Of a stretch of DNA of 33,135 bases, positions 18,222-26,074 are shown in pieces. The notes below the pieces were generated by a model. The model made no database searches. It saw only the letters and a program-made list of their open reading frames with translations, and was not told where the DNA came from. This DNA is from Canibacter oris (GTDB lineage Bacteria > Actinomycetota > Actinomycetes > Actinomycetales > Microbacteriaceae): the NCBI RefSeq assembly GCF_014197205.1, contig NZ_JACIFD010000016.1:1-33135 (forward strand), in the 5' to 3' direction. Made by a program: the position numbers and the translations under genes. Every line of letters starts with the position of its first letter. The stretch's first letter is position 1.

Positions 18222-19130
18222 TTAAACCTCTTCAACTGTAGCACCATGTGCTGCTACAGCGAGTATTTTCTGTTCCCAGGTTGGCGCACACTCAGTAACA
18301 AACTGCGCAGCGGCAGCTCTGCGCTCGGCGTTTTCACCCAGCACCAAAACCGATGGACCGGCGCCAGAAACCACCGCGGCATAACCGGCTTCGCGCAACT
18401 GCTGCACCAGTTGATGCGTCATTGGCATTGCCGGTCCGCGATAGTCCTGATGCAGCTTATCAGCGGTTGCCGCAAACAGCAGCTCGGGCTTTGCTGTCAA
18501 CGCCACCAACAGCAGCGCAGTGCGTGACACATTAAATACTGCGTCTTGATGCGGTACCTGCTGCGGTTGCAGACTGCGAGCAACCTTCGTTGCAACCTCA
18601 AAGTCTGGCACCAGCACCAGCGGCGCGACATCCGGATGCACCGTCAACTGCTCTGCGTGCGCCGTCTTACCCTCCATCCATGACACGGTGAGCCCGCCGT
18701 ACAAGCCGGGAGCAACATTGTCAGGGTGCCCCTCAATCTCGGTGGCAAACTGCAGTTGTTGCTGCGGTGAAACCGTGACACCTGTTGCTGCAAGCAACCC
18801 TGTCGCGAGTTTCACACCTCCCACAATAGCAGCGCCGGATGATCCCATCCCGCGTCCGTGCGGAATCCGATTCTGAGCGGTCAGTAAGAGCCCCGGCGCG
18901 GGAATCCCCAACCGCCCATAAACGTGCAGTACCGACTTCGCAAGCAGATTCCTTTCATCGCTTGGCACTGTTCCCGCTCCAACGCCGGAAACCTCAACCC
19001 GCACCCCAGCAGTAGCTGTCACCGCAGCAGTGTATTCGTCCCCAAATTGCAGCGCCAAGCCGAGGCAGTCAAACCCCGGACCAAGATTAGCGCTGGTTGC
19101 CGGAACCCGGGTTTTCACGGTCACAGTCAT
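18222..19130 (-). CDS. thrB: Homoserine kinase
   Basis: A GHMP-family kinase that phosphorylates L-homoserine with ATP, the step before threonine synthase. The 302-residue protein shows the N-terminal VPATSANLGPGFDCLGLAL motif (9-27), the ATP phosphate loop PHGRGMGSSGAA (90-101) and the C-terminal VVSGAGPSVLVLG motif. Its ATG at 19130 overlaps the hom stop by four bases (ATGA), giving translational coupling. Length and motifs are standard. In many actinobacteria thrC lies between hom and thrB; here it does not, so the final enzyme of the pathway must be encoded elsewhere or the pathway is split. Confidence 0.96.
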   Translation of the reverse strand: MTVTVKTRVPATSANLGPGFDCLGLALQFGDEYTAAVTATAGVRVEVSGVGAGTVPSDERNLLAKSVLHVYGRLGIPAPGLLLTAQNRIPHGRGMGSSGAAIVGGVKLATGLLAATGVTVSPQQQLQFATEIEGHPDNVAPGLYGGLTVSWMEGKTAHAEQLTVHPDVAPLVLVPDFEVATKVARSLQPQQVPHQDAVFNVSRTALLLVALTAKPELLFAATADKLHQDYRGPAMPMTHQLVQQLREAGYAAVVSGAGPSVLVLGENAERRAAAAQFVTECAPTWEQKILAVAAHGATVEEV

Positions 19131-20419
19131 GCTGCTACTGCCTCTGAACGCAGCACGCTGAGCACCTCGGTAACGTGCGGTAGCTCTGCCATTTCAGCGA
19201 CCAACCGCTGCTGTTTCACCTCTAGAGCTCGCACCGTTGTGAGCGCCACCTCACTGCCTCGCTCCGCCACGTGTACCACAGCAATCTGGTGGGCAGCGCA
19301 CAGCGTGGTGAGCTCAGACACCACAGCGACTGCATCACTCACGGCGAGCCGCACCTGATAGGAGGTTGTCATGTCTGTCATTTGCAGCGGATGCAGCACT
19401 GCATGGGTGGGCGGATCCACCGGCGCGCCCCCGCCAACCATGCGGCGTGCAGCAGACAGCACATCGCCGAGCACCGCTGAGGCAGTCTCGGCACCGCCCG
19501 CACCGGCACCGTAAAACATTAGCTCTCCAGCGTTTTCTGCTTCCACAAAGATAGCGTTCTTGCCGCCGTGTACGGCTGCAAGCGGATGACTGGCCGGAAT
19601 CAGCGCCGGATACACCCGCGCGGCCACCGCTGGCTCGCCCGCAGCGGTAACGGTTTTTTCAATAATCGCAAGCAGCTTAATAACCTGTTCGTTTTCCTGC
19701 GCCAGAGCGACGTCCGCAGCAGAAACCTTGGTGATTCCCTCGCGATAAACAGCGTCTGCCGGCAGCTCGGTATGAAACGCCAACCGCGCTAGAATCGCGG
19801 CTTTTTGCGCGGCATCATAACCCTCAACGTCAAGCGTAGGGTCGGCCTCCAAATAGCCCAGCTCGCTCGCGATCTGCATTGCCTCCGGCGCGGTTTTTCC
19901 AGCGCGGTGCATACTGTCGAGAATATAATTGGTGGAGCCGTTAACGATGCCCATGACGCGCTGCACGTTATCTCCGACCAAGCTGCTCAAAAGCGGCCGC
20001 AGCACCGGAATCGCGCCCGCCACCGCCGCCTCATAGCTCAGCTGCACCCCGGCAGCACGAGCCGCCGCGTGCAGCTCTGGACCGTGCGCGGCAAGCAATG
20101 CCTTGTTAGCGGTCACCACATCGGCGCCGCCCGCAATTGCCTGCAGAATCAGGGTACGCGCTGGCTCGATACCGCCCATAACCTCAATCACGAGATCGGC
20201 GGCGGCTACCAGTTGCGCGGCATCAGCGGTGAGCAGCTGCTGTGGCAGTTCTACATCACGCGGCGCGGCGACATCCCGCACCGCGATCCCAATGAGCTCC
20301 AAATCAGCGCCGCAGCGCGCCTGATATTCGGCGCGCTGTGTCAGCAGCATCCGCGCGATTTGCGAACCAACTGAGCCGGCTCCCAATAGCGCCACTCGAA
20401 TAGTGCGTTCCTGCTTCAT
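19127..20419 (-). CDS. hom: Homoserine dehydrogenase with ACT domain
   Basis: Reduces aspartate semialdehyde to homoserine with NAD(P)H at the branch to threonine and methionine. The 430-residue protein has a nucleotide-binding LGAGSVGSQ (12-20), the TANKALLA region (104-110, with Lys106), the substrate segment NGSTNYIL (159-166) and catalytic Asp201 and Lys205 in VEGYDAAQK. A C-terminal ACT domain (about 350-425) is the usual site of threonine feedback inhibition. The ATG at 20419 has GGAGAAT just upstream. It lies 42 bp after argS and overlaps thrB, so argS-hom-thrB is probably one operon. lysA, commonly between argS and hom, is missing. Confidence 0.96.
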   Translation of the reverse strand: MKQERTIRVALLGAGSVGSQIARMLLTQRAEYQARCGADLELIGIAVRDVAAPRDVELPQQLLTADAAQLVAAADLVIEVMGGIEPARTLILQAIAGGADVVTANKALLAAHGPELHAAARAAGVQLSYEAAVAGAIPVLRPLLSSLVGDNVQRVMGIVNGSTNYILDSMHRAGKTAPEAMQIASELGYLEADPTLDVEGYDAAQKAAILARLAFHTELPADAVYREGITKVSAADVALAQENEQVIKLLAIIEKTVTAAGEPAVAARVYPALIPASHPLAAVHGGKNAIFVEAENAGELMFYGAGAGGAETASAVLGDVLSAARRMVGGGAPVDPPTHAVLHPLQMTDMTTSYQVRLAVSDAVAVVSELTTLCAAHQIAVVHVAERGSEVALTTVRALEVKQQRLVAEMAELPHVTEVLSVLRSEAVAA

Positions 20420-20461
20420 AATTCTCCGATCTGCTTTTACTTTTTGGCAGGAGCTTGCGAG

Positions 20462-22123
20462 CTACATCCGTTCTGGCGCACTTACTCCGAGCAGCTCCAG
20501 TCCGTTTGCAACAACTTGCCGCACCGCATCGTTCAGGCAAAGCCGTGTCGCGTGCAGCGGCTCCAGCTCCTGCCCCGCTTGCGGCAGCACCCGACAGTTG
20601 TCGTACCAGCGGTTATAGTTTGCTGCAAGCTCTTCTAGGTAGCGGGCAATACGGTGCGGTTCCCGCAGCTGCGCAGCTCCAGCCACAATCGCCGGATACT
20701 GCTGCAGTTTTCCAAGCAGCTCAGTTTCGGTCTGGTGTGTCAAAAGCTCCGGCGCGAAGCCTTCCCGGGTGAGCCCCGCAGCGGCAGCGTTACGATCAAC
20801 CGCACAGCTGCGCGCGTGCACATACTGCACATAATAGACAGGGTTGTCGTTGGTGCGGCTACGCAGCTTTTCTCCTGACAGAGATAATGGTGAATCTGCA
20901 GGATACCGTGCTAGCCAATACCGCAACGCATCACTGCCCAGCCACTGCAACAAATCGTCAAGTTCTACAATGTTACCGGCACGTTTTGATAGGCGTGCCC
21001 CGTCAAGGTTCACCAGCTGCCCAATCACCGGTGTCATCTGGGTTTCAGGGTCTTCTCCTGCTGCGCCGGAAATCGCCTTCAACCTGCCCACATAACCGTG
21101 GTGGTCAGCGCCCAATAGGTAAACCTTCTCGTAAAAACCTCGTGCACTCTTTGACAACAGGTACGCAGCATCAGCCGCAAAATAAGTGAAAACGCCGTTG
21201 CCGCGGGTAAACACCCGATCTTTGTCGTCACCAAACTCGGTGGTGCGCACCCACACTGCGTCATCTGCCTCGTAGACACGCCCCTGCTGTCGCAGCTGTT
21301 CCAGTGCTTTTTCTACCGGACTCAGCTCATTAGGTGTCGGACGCTCGTGTAGGGTACGCTCGGAGAACCATACATCGAAGTGCACGTTAAAGTTTTCCAG
21401 CGACTGCTTAATCTCTGCGAGCTGCCGCTGATACGCCAGCTCTGTAACCTGCTCTAGCTGCTCTTCTGCCGGCAGCTCCGCAAGATTAGGAATCTGCTCG
21501 CGGACATACTTACCCAGCACCTGAATATATTCTCCTGGGTAGCCGTCTTCCGGAGTTGGCTGCTGCAGCGCCGCAGCCAGCACAGAACGCCCAAACTTTT
21601 GCATCTGAGCCCCGGCATCATTGATGTAATACTCGGTCGCCACGTGCGCCCCGCCTGCTCGTAGCACCCGCGCCATAGAGTCGCCGAGCGCCGCCCACCT
21701 CGTATGCCCAAGATGCAGTGGCCCGGTCGGGTTGGCAGAAACGAACTCCAGATGTATATTTTGCCCGTCAAGCACGTCGCTGGTGCCGTAGGCTCGGCCG
21801 GCAGCCAAAATCTGCGGTACGACAGCGGCGGCTGCCGCGGTCTCCAGCGTGATATTAATGAAGCCCGGTCCCGCAATTTCAGCGCTGGCGATGCCGGCCA
21901 CCTGCCGCAGCTGTGCAACGATCTGCTCTGCCAGTTGTCGCGGATTCATTCCTAAACGCTTCGCAAACTGCATCGCCGCGTTAGAAGCCCAGTCTCCGTG
22001 TTCGCGATTCTTTGGACGCTCCGGAGCTAGCTGCGCGGTTGTCACAGCAATATCAGCACCGTTTGCGGCGATGATTTCACTGAGAATCTGATGTAGTTCA
22101 CTAGCAATTTGTTCAGGAGTCAT
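20462..22123 (-). CDS. argS: Arginyl-tRNA synthetase
   Basis: Class I synthetase charging tRNA-Arg, 553 residues from the ATG at 22123. The N-terminal Add-1 domain occupies about 1-110, the HIGH-type signature is HLGH (137-140) in ANPTGPLHLGH, and the KMSK-type loop is LSKRAGN (378-384). The DALRYWLARY helix follows, with the C-terminal anticodon-binding domain ending in the usual M. I chose this start because homology starts at MTPEQIASEL; the frame remains open upstream across the antisense of the tRNA gene, which is spurious. TAAAAT ends seven bases before the ATG and no Shine-Dalgarno is visible, so the mRNA may be leaderless. The gene lies back-to-back with its cognate tRNA. Confidence 0.95.
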   Translation of the reverse strand: MTPEQIASELHQILSEIIAANGADIAVTTAQLAPERPKNREHGDWASNAAMQFAKRLGMNPRQLAEQIVAQLRQVAGIASAEIAGPGFINITLETAAAAAVVPQILAAGRAYGTSDVLDGQNIHLEFVSANPTGPLHLGHTRWAALGDSMARVLRAGGAHVATEYYINDAGAQMQKFGRSVLAAALQQPTPEDGYPGEYIQVLGKYVREQIPNLAELPAEEQLEQVTELAYQRQLAEIKQSLENFNVHFDVWFSERTLHERPTPNELSPVEKALEQLRQQGRVYEADDAVWVRTTEFGDDKDRVFTRGNGVFTYFAADAAYLLSKSARGFYEKVYLLGADHHGYVGRLKAISGAAGEDPETQMTPVIGQLVNLDGARLSKRAGNIVELDDLLQWLGSDALRYWLARYPADSPLSLSGEKLRSRTNDNPVYYVQYVHARSCAVDRNAAAAGLTREGFAPELLTHQTETELLGKLQQYPAIVAGAAQLREPHRIARYLEELAANYNRWYDNCRVLPQAGQELEPLHATRLCLNDAVRQVVANGLELLGVSAPERM

Positions 22124-22130
22124 AACTAGC

Positions 22131-22136
22131 ATTTTA
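22131..22136 (-). promoter_or_regulatory. Putative -10 of leaderless argS transcript
   Basis: TAAAAT (minus strand) matches the -10 consensus at five of six positions and is exactly seven bases from the argS ATG. There is no purine-rich ribosome site in between. The -35 region is poor. Confidence 0.5.
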
Positions 22137-22165
22137 GCGGGTAAAATTTCGACCCGAAACCAGTT

Positions 22166-22193
22166 TTGAGAACATCTCAGCGCGAGATACGCT
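22166..22193 (+). promoter_or_regulatory. Candidate promoter of tRNA-Arg
   Basis: TTGAGA (22166-22171, five of six) is followed after 16 bp by TACGCT (22188-22193); TACACT (22193-22198) is an alternative -10 at a less likely spacing. Transcription would begin just before the tRNA 5' end at 22208. Confidence 0.4.
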
Positions 22194-22207
22194 ACACTGT
22201 AATAGTT

Positions 22208-22280
22208 GCCCTCGTAGCTCAGTGGATAGAGCGCCGGTTTCCGGTACCGTAGGTCGGAGGTTCGATTCCTCTCGAGGGCG
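22208..22280 (+). tRNA. tRNA-Arg, anticodon CCG
   Basis: A 73-nt cloverleaf: acceptor arms 22208-22214 and 22273-22279 pair over seven bases, D-arm GCTC/GAGC, anticodon loop TTCCGGT giving CCG (reads CGG), five-base variable region and T-arm with TTCGATT loop. Discriminator is G. CCA is not encoded (the next bases are CAA). The outermost anticodon-stem pair (positions 27:43) is C-U rather than a Watson-Crick pair, and the T-stem has one G-U. It lies 84 bp from argS on the opposite strand. Confidence 0.95.
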
Positions 22281-22287
22281 CAAACCA

Positions 22288-22322
22288 AAAATGTCTCAAG
22301 CCGTAACGGTTTGAGACATTTT
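22288..22322 (+). terminator. Terminator downstream of tRNA-Arg
   Basis: A 16-bp stem (22288-22303 with 22307-22322, one G-T pair) and a TAA loop begins seven bases after the tRNA. The A-rich 5' arm and T-rich 3' arm end (TTTT) allow it to act on either strand, most obviously for the tRNA. The stretch 22323-22401 beyond it contains only weak GGTGG/CCACC pairing and no gene. Confidence 0.7.
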
Positions 22323-22401
22323 CACTATTCACTGCATGTCATGATTTTGATGGCGGTGGATCAGCCCACCACCCCTGTGCCACAGTGGTTGCGGCGAATA
22401 C

Positions 22402-23157
22402 CTAAGCCGCCGCTTTACGGTATGTCAGATCGAAGATTTCCCGCCCGGCGTTGATACCTTTTTGCTCAAAAGCGGTGAGCACTCGGCCCTCAAAACGCGG
22501 CGCCCACTCCCCCTCGAAATCGCGGCTGAACTGCGGCGCGGCGTCAAACACCTCACGCATTTGCTCAGCATACTCAGCCCAGTCAGTTGCCAAGCGCACC
22601 ACGGCGCCAGGCTGCAAAGCACGCGCCAAAACCGGCATAAAGCTCGGACTAATCAAGCGACGCTTGTTGTGACGCGCTTTGTGCCACGGATCAGGGAAAA
22701 AGATCCACACCTCTGCTACCGACGCTTCAGGCAGCAAATGCTCTAGCACTTCCGGAGCGTTGGCCTCAATCATGCGGAGGTTGTGCACGTCTTGCTGCGC
22801 TGCCAGCACCATAGTGCGTGCTAGCCCGCCCACAAACACCTCAACCGCGAGAAAGTTACGCTCCGGATGCTGTTTCGCTCCGTGAGTAATCTGGTGCCCT
22901 TGGCCGGAGCCGATCTCTACGGTTAGCGGGGCCGACTGCGGATACCATTTTTGCGGATCAGTCGCGGATCCCACGGCGATGCTAGTGACACCGCTATCGC
23001 GTGGCACGTCAATCAGGTACTCGGGAGCGAGATCCACCATGGCGCGCTCCTGCGCGGCTGTTAAGCGACCTCCGCGCCGCACGAAAGAACGTAACGGACG
23101 CATAAACCGGTGTTCTGCCACAGCCGCGGGTAAAGTCTCTTCTTGGTTTTCTTGCAC
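22402..23157 (-). CDS. trmB: tRNA (guanine-N7-)-methyltransferase
   Basis: SAM-dependent enzyme making m7G46 in tRNA variable loops. Of 251 residues, the SAM-binding loop is EIGSGQGHQI (81-90), the family signature FFPDPWHKARHNKRRL is at 153-168, TDWAEYAEQM at 191-200 and FEGRVLTAFEQKG at 222-234 (the TxFExKG motif). The best start is GTG at 23157, preceded by TAGGTT and only six bases, without a good Shine-Dalgarno; an ATG 18 codons later is possible but would shorten a basic N-terminus typical of the family. It follows rseP by 36 bp in the same direction and is last in the run. Confidence 0.93.
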   Translation of the reverse strand: MQENQEETLPAAVAEHRFMRPLRSFVRRGGRLTAAQERAMVDLAPEYLIDVPRDSGVTSIAVGSATDPQKWYPQSAPLTVEIGSGQGHQITHGAKQHPERNFLAVEVFVGGLARTMVLAAQQDVHNLRMIEANAPEVLEHLLPEASVAEVWIFFPDPWHKARHNKRRLISPSFMPVLARALQPGAVVRLATDWAEYAEQMREVFDAAPQFSRDFEGEWAPRFEGRVLTAFEQKGINAGREIFDLTYRKAAA

Positions 23158-23193
23158 TCTACTAACCTACACGCACCCGCGCTAAATGTCACA

Positions 23194-24534
23194 CTACTGC
23201 CCGAGGGTGATGGGTTTCACAATGTCGGCGTAAATCACCAGTAGGCTTACCGCACCAAAAACTAAAATCACCAGAATCGTAAGCGGGAACATCTTCGAGA
23301 CATCAACCGCACCAGGATCGGGTTTACCCAGCAGTCGATAGAGTTGCCGCCGCGCACCCTCATACAGTGCGCCAGCGATGTGGCCTCCGTCTAGTGGCAG
23401 CAGCGGCAGCATGTTAAAAACGAACAGCGCGATGTTAAGCCCCGCGAGCAACCCCACAATCAGCCCAGCTTTGTCAGCCAGATCTAGCTGCTCGGTGGCG
23501 GAGATTTCGCCGGCTAACCGCCCGACACCGACCACGCTGATCGGCCCGTTAAGCTCCCGCTCGCTGTCACTGAAAGCAGCGTCCCAAACCCCCGCGATGC
23601 GCTGCGGGAACTGCAGCAGCAGGGTTGTCATACCGGTTAGTTGCTCACCGATGTAGTGCGGCACCGCGGTCAGCGGCTGTTGCACGCGCGCTACTGCCGG
23701 GCTGAGCCCAGCCACGCCGGCTGCTTCGGTGACATAGTTGCCGACTGCGTCGAACTCGGGCGCACCGTTGGCGTCAAGCCTAACACGGGTCGCCGCGGCC
23801 GGGGTCAGGGTCAAAGTTTGCTGCTGCTCATCGCGCAGAATCGTAAGCTGCAAGGGCTGCTCAGGGTTTTCGCCAAAAATCGTGCGGGCTTGCTGCCAGC
23901 TACTTAACGGCTCTGAGTTAATCGCGAGGATTTTATCTCCGGGTTGCAATCCGGCTGCTGCGGCTGGGGATTGTGGATCGCTGCTGTCGCAGCTGCCATC
24001 AGCGGTTGCAGTGAACTCAAGGCAGGCTGCGACCGTGCCCACGGTTGTAGTTTGCTGCGGCACCCCAATGCCGCACACCAGCACCGCTAACAGCACGCAC
24101 CCCAGCACCAGATTAACCGCCGGACCACCAAACATCACCGCGATTTTGCGGGGTGTTGTAAGTCGCCAGAAAGCGCGGGCGCTGTCTGCGGTATCAGTCG
24201 CGGCAGTAGTGACTGCAGCAGCATTATTGGCCGCCGCGGGGTCAGAGGCGGAATCAGTCGCTCGGTCAGCTGCCGGGTCTGCCGCAGGATGCGGCGGCGG
24301 CGTCATCTGGTGCAGTGCCACAAAGCCGCCAAGCGGGAGCAGTTTCACGCCGTACTCAGTTTCCCCGCGGTGCCGTGACCACAGGGTTGGACCAAAGCCC
24401 ACCATATACTTAGTGACCTTTACCCCAAACAGTTTGGCTGGGAGCAGGTGTCCGAGCTCGTGCAGCGCGATGGATATTCCCACGCCCAAGAGCACAATCC
24501 CTACTCCCAGCGCATACTGTAAAGTCGCAGACAT
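23194..24534 (-). CDS. rseP: RseP/Rip1-family intramembrane zinc metalloprotease (site-2 protease)
   Basis: A membrane-embedded protease that cleaves anti-sigma factors or other membrane proteins in regulated intramembrane proteolysis. The 446-residue protein has the HExxH zinc motif HELGH (25-29) in the first helix, a PDZ-like domain (about 165-250), and the third zinc ligand region NMLPLLPLDGGH (374-385) in a later helix. Residues about 79-122 form an Ala/Asp/Thr-rich low-complexity insertion between the first helix region and the second membrane segment. AAGG lies seven bases before the ATG at 24534. It lies 18 bp after the FKBP lipoprotein gene and is probably cotranscribed. The substrate is unknown. 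Confidence 0.93.
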   Translation of the reverse strand: MSATLQYALGVGIVLLGVGISIALHELGHLLPAKLFGVKVTKYMVGFGPTLWSRHRGETEYGVKLLPLGGFVALHQMTPPPHPAADPAADRATDSASDPAAANNAAAVTTAATDTADSARAFWRLTTPRKIAVMFGGPAVNLVLGCVLLAVLVCGIGVPQQTTTVGTVAACLEFTATADGSCDSSDPQSPAAAAGLQPGDKILAINSEPLSSWQQARTIFGENPEQPLQLTILRDEQQQTLTLTPAAATRVRLDANGAPEFDAVGNYVTEAAGVAGLSPAVARVQQPLTAVPHYIGEQLTGMTTLLLQFPQRIAGVWDAAFSDSERELNGPISVVGVGRLAGEISATEQLDLADKAGLIVGLLAGLNIALFVFNMLPLLPLDGGHIAGALYEGARRQLYRLLGKPDPGAVDVSKMFPLTILVILVFGAVSLLVIYADIVKPITLGQ

Positions 24535-24552
24535 TGGCGGCCTTATGAGTGG

Positions 24553-25551
24553 CTACTGGGCTGGGTTTTCGGTGCCCAAAATATCGATGACGAAGACCAT
24601 CACGTCATCACCCTGATGGCCCATCTGCTGCAGTTGCTCTGCGCCATAGCCGCTAGCAGGATCCACCAGCGCAATCACGCGCGAACCAACTTTCTGCCCC
24701 ACCAGCGCCTCAGCAAATCCTGGCACTACCTGGTTAGTTTTGAAGTCAATGTGGCTGCCACGAGTCCAGCTAGCGTCAAACTCCTCGCCGGTGCGCCAAA
24801 TCACGCCGCGATAATGCACATAAACGTTTGCGCCGTCTGCAACGGTTTCGCCAGTACCTTCAATGAGGTTGGCGATTTGCAGCTTGTCAGGGGCTTTTGC
24901 ACCCTCCGGGATGGTGATTTTCGGCCCGGTTTTTTCATCAAACTCAACAGTTGGGAAGCCCTCAGGTGCTGGCACCTCTTTACCCTCTGCGTGCTTCAGA
25001 ATTTGGTCCTCGGTCAGTTTCTGGGATACGCCCTGCATGTCAATCACGGTGATCAGTGGAGTGTCCGCGGTGAACTGTCCGCCGGAGTTCTCGGCCGCAC
25101 CCGGCAGCACTACACTCGCCGGACCCGCAGCCACAACGCGGCCATTATCGGTGGTGCAAGCCGCAGCATTAATAATCCAATCGACAAGACCACTGCTCGC
25201 ATCAAGGGTTGTTTCCAGCGGCTCTGACGCCAGCACCTGACCCTGTGGGTCAGTTACCGTCACCAGCATTTTATAGATTGCTTCCGGCCCCGCGACAACC
25301 TTGTTACCGTCACCCTTTTCAACGTTTACAAGCTTATAGGCATCAAGTTGCACCTCGCTAAGGTCAGCGGTTACTGTTGGCTGCACGCCTTTTTCGCCAG
25401 CAACCTCAATCTGCTGCTTGAAATCAGCCTGCTGCAGTGTGCAATTTAACTGCTCGCCCTTGGGAGCTGCGTCATTTTTTGTGTCTGTTGAACACGCTGC
25501 CAACCCCAGTGTGAGAGCTGCGGCTGCGGAGAGTGCGAGTGTGCGCTTCAT
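24553..25551 (-). CDS. Lipoprotein FKBP-type peptidyl-prolyl isomerase
   Basis: An exported 332-residue protein. The N-terminus is a lipoprotein signal: basic MKR, hydrophobic stretch and lipobox LAAC with Cys20 as lipidation site. The C-terminal part (about 224-326) is an FKBP domain with VYVHYRGVIWRTGEEFDAS, QVVPGFAEALVGQKVGSR and SGYGAE, aligning with active-site positions of FKBP (Asp, Phe, Trp/Val, Tyr). Residues about 35-175 seem to be a diverged, probably inactive FKBP-like half (VTVTDPQGQVLASEPLETT), as in other lipoproteins of this group. It would act outside the membrane in folding secreted proteins. Next to rseP it suggests an envelope-quality function, but this is inference. Confidence 0.9.
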   Translation of the reverse strand: MKRTLALSAAAALTLGLAACSTDTKNDAAPKGEQLNCTLQQADFKQQIEVAGEKGVQPTVTADLSEVQLDAYKLVNVEKGDGNKVVAGPEAIYKMLVTVTDPQGQVLASEPLETTLDASSGLVDWIINAAACTTDNGRVVAAGPASVVLPGAAENSGGQFTADTPLITVIDMQGVSQKLTEDQILKHAEGKEVPAPEGFPTVEFDEKTGPKITIPEGAKAPDKLQIANLIEGTGETVADGANVYVHYRGVIWRTGEEFDASWTRGSHIDFKTNQVVPGFAEALVGQKVGSRVIALVDPASGYGAEQLQQMGHQGDDVMVFVIDILGTENPAQ

Positions 25552-25594
25552 AGTTTCCTATCGCTTGAGCTTCAATTTTACGTCTTAAATAAGC

Positions 25595-26074
25595 CTACGC
25601 TTGTGCGGCTGTGTGAATGCTTGCAATGAGCTGCTTAGCCACCGCGAAAATGAAGCAACCAAGCAGCACCAGCAGGGTCATATCAGCGGCAATATACACG
25701 TAATGCCACACTGACTGCCCCGGCTCGGCGCCCGCTAAAACCAACTCAGTACGACTGTTCAGTGGCGGCCGCACCACCAGTACCTTAAACAGGTAAACCG
25801 TTGCGATCGCCCAGAACAGCTTCATAAACCCTGCCGTGACACGGTTTTTTAACGGCACTAGCAGTACAGTGGCAAGCATCACCAAAATTACCGCTTCCAA
25901 AATGTTCAGCGCCGCAAAAACCAGCCGCCCGATACCCAAACCGAGCGGAATCGTGATGCCAGGTGCTTGAAACTTCAGCGGTGCCTCCAACAGTGAAATT
26001 GCGCACAGTGCTCCCACCCAAAAGGCCGCACATACGAGTGCCCAAACCAGTCTTTTCCCACGCTGCTGAATCAT
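25595..26074 (-). CDS. Conserved membrane protein of unknown function
   Basis: A 159-residue protein with four predicted membrane helices (about 9-29, 48-75, 83-101 and 125-150). A conspicuous motif joins helices 1 and 2: LEAPLKFQAPGITIPLGLG followed by IGRLVFAALN. A second polar element, VRPPLNSR (101-108), lies before the last helix. Comparable small actinobacterial and other bacterial proteins have an EAPLKF-like segment, but I do not know a function. The ATG at 26074 overlaps the rsmI stop (ATGA), so it is translationally coupled. It is followed by FKBP after 43 bp. Confidence 0.8.
   Translation of the reverse strand: MIQQRGKRLVWALVCAAFWVGALCAISLLEAPLKFQAPGITIPLGLGIGRLVFAALNILEAVILVMLATVLLVPLKNRVTAGFMKLFWAIATVYLFKVLVVRPPLNSRTELVLAGAEPGQSVWHYVYIAADMTLLVLLGCFIFAVAKQLIASIHTAAQA

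Noticed and set aside
22124-22288. In-frame N-terminal extension of argS by 55 codons
   Set aside because: The extension is the antisense of the tRNA-Arg gene plus the intergenic region; its sequence is the familiar false translation of a tRNA and homology starts at 22123.
22323-22401. Possible terminator of trmB
   Set aside because: Only a 5-bp GGTGG/CCACC pairing with no T tract is seen on the minus strand; too weak to call.
23738-24616. Plus-strand open frame of 292 codons opposite rseP
   Set aside because: No domain, no ribosome site, composition typical of antisense to a membrane protein gene.
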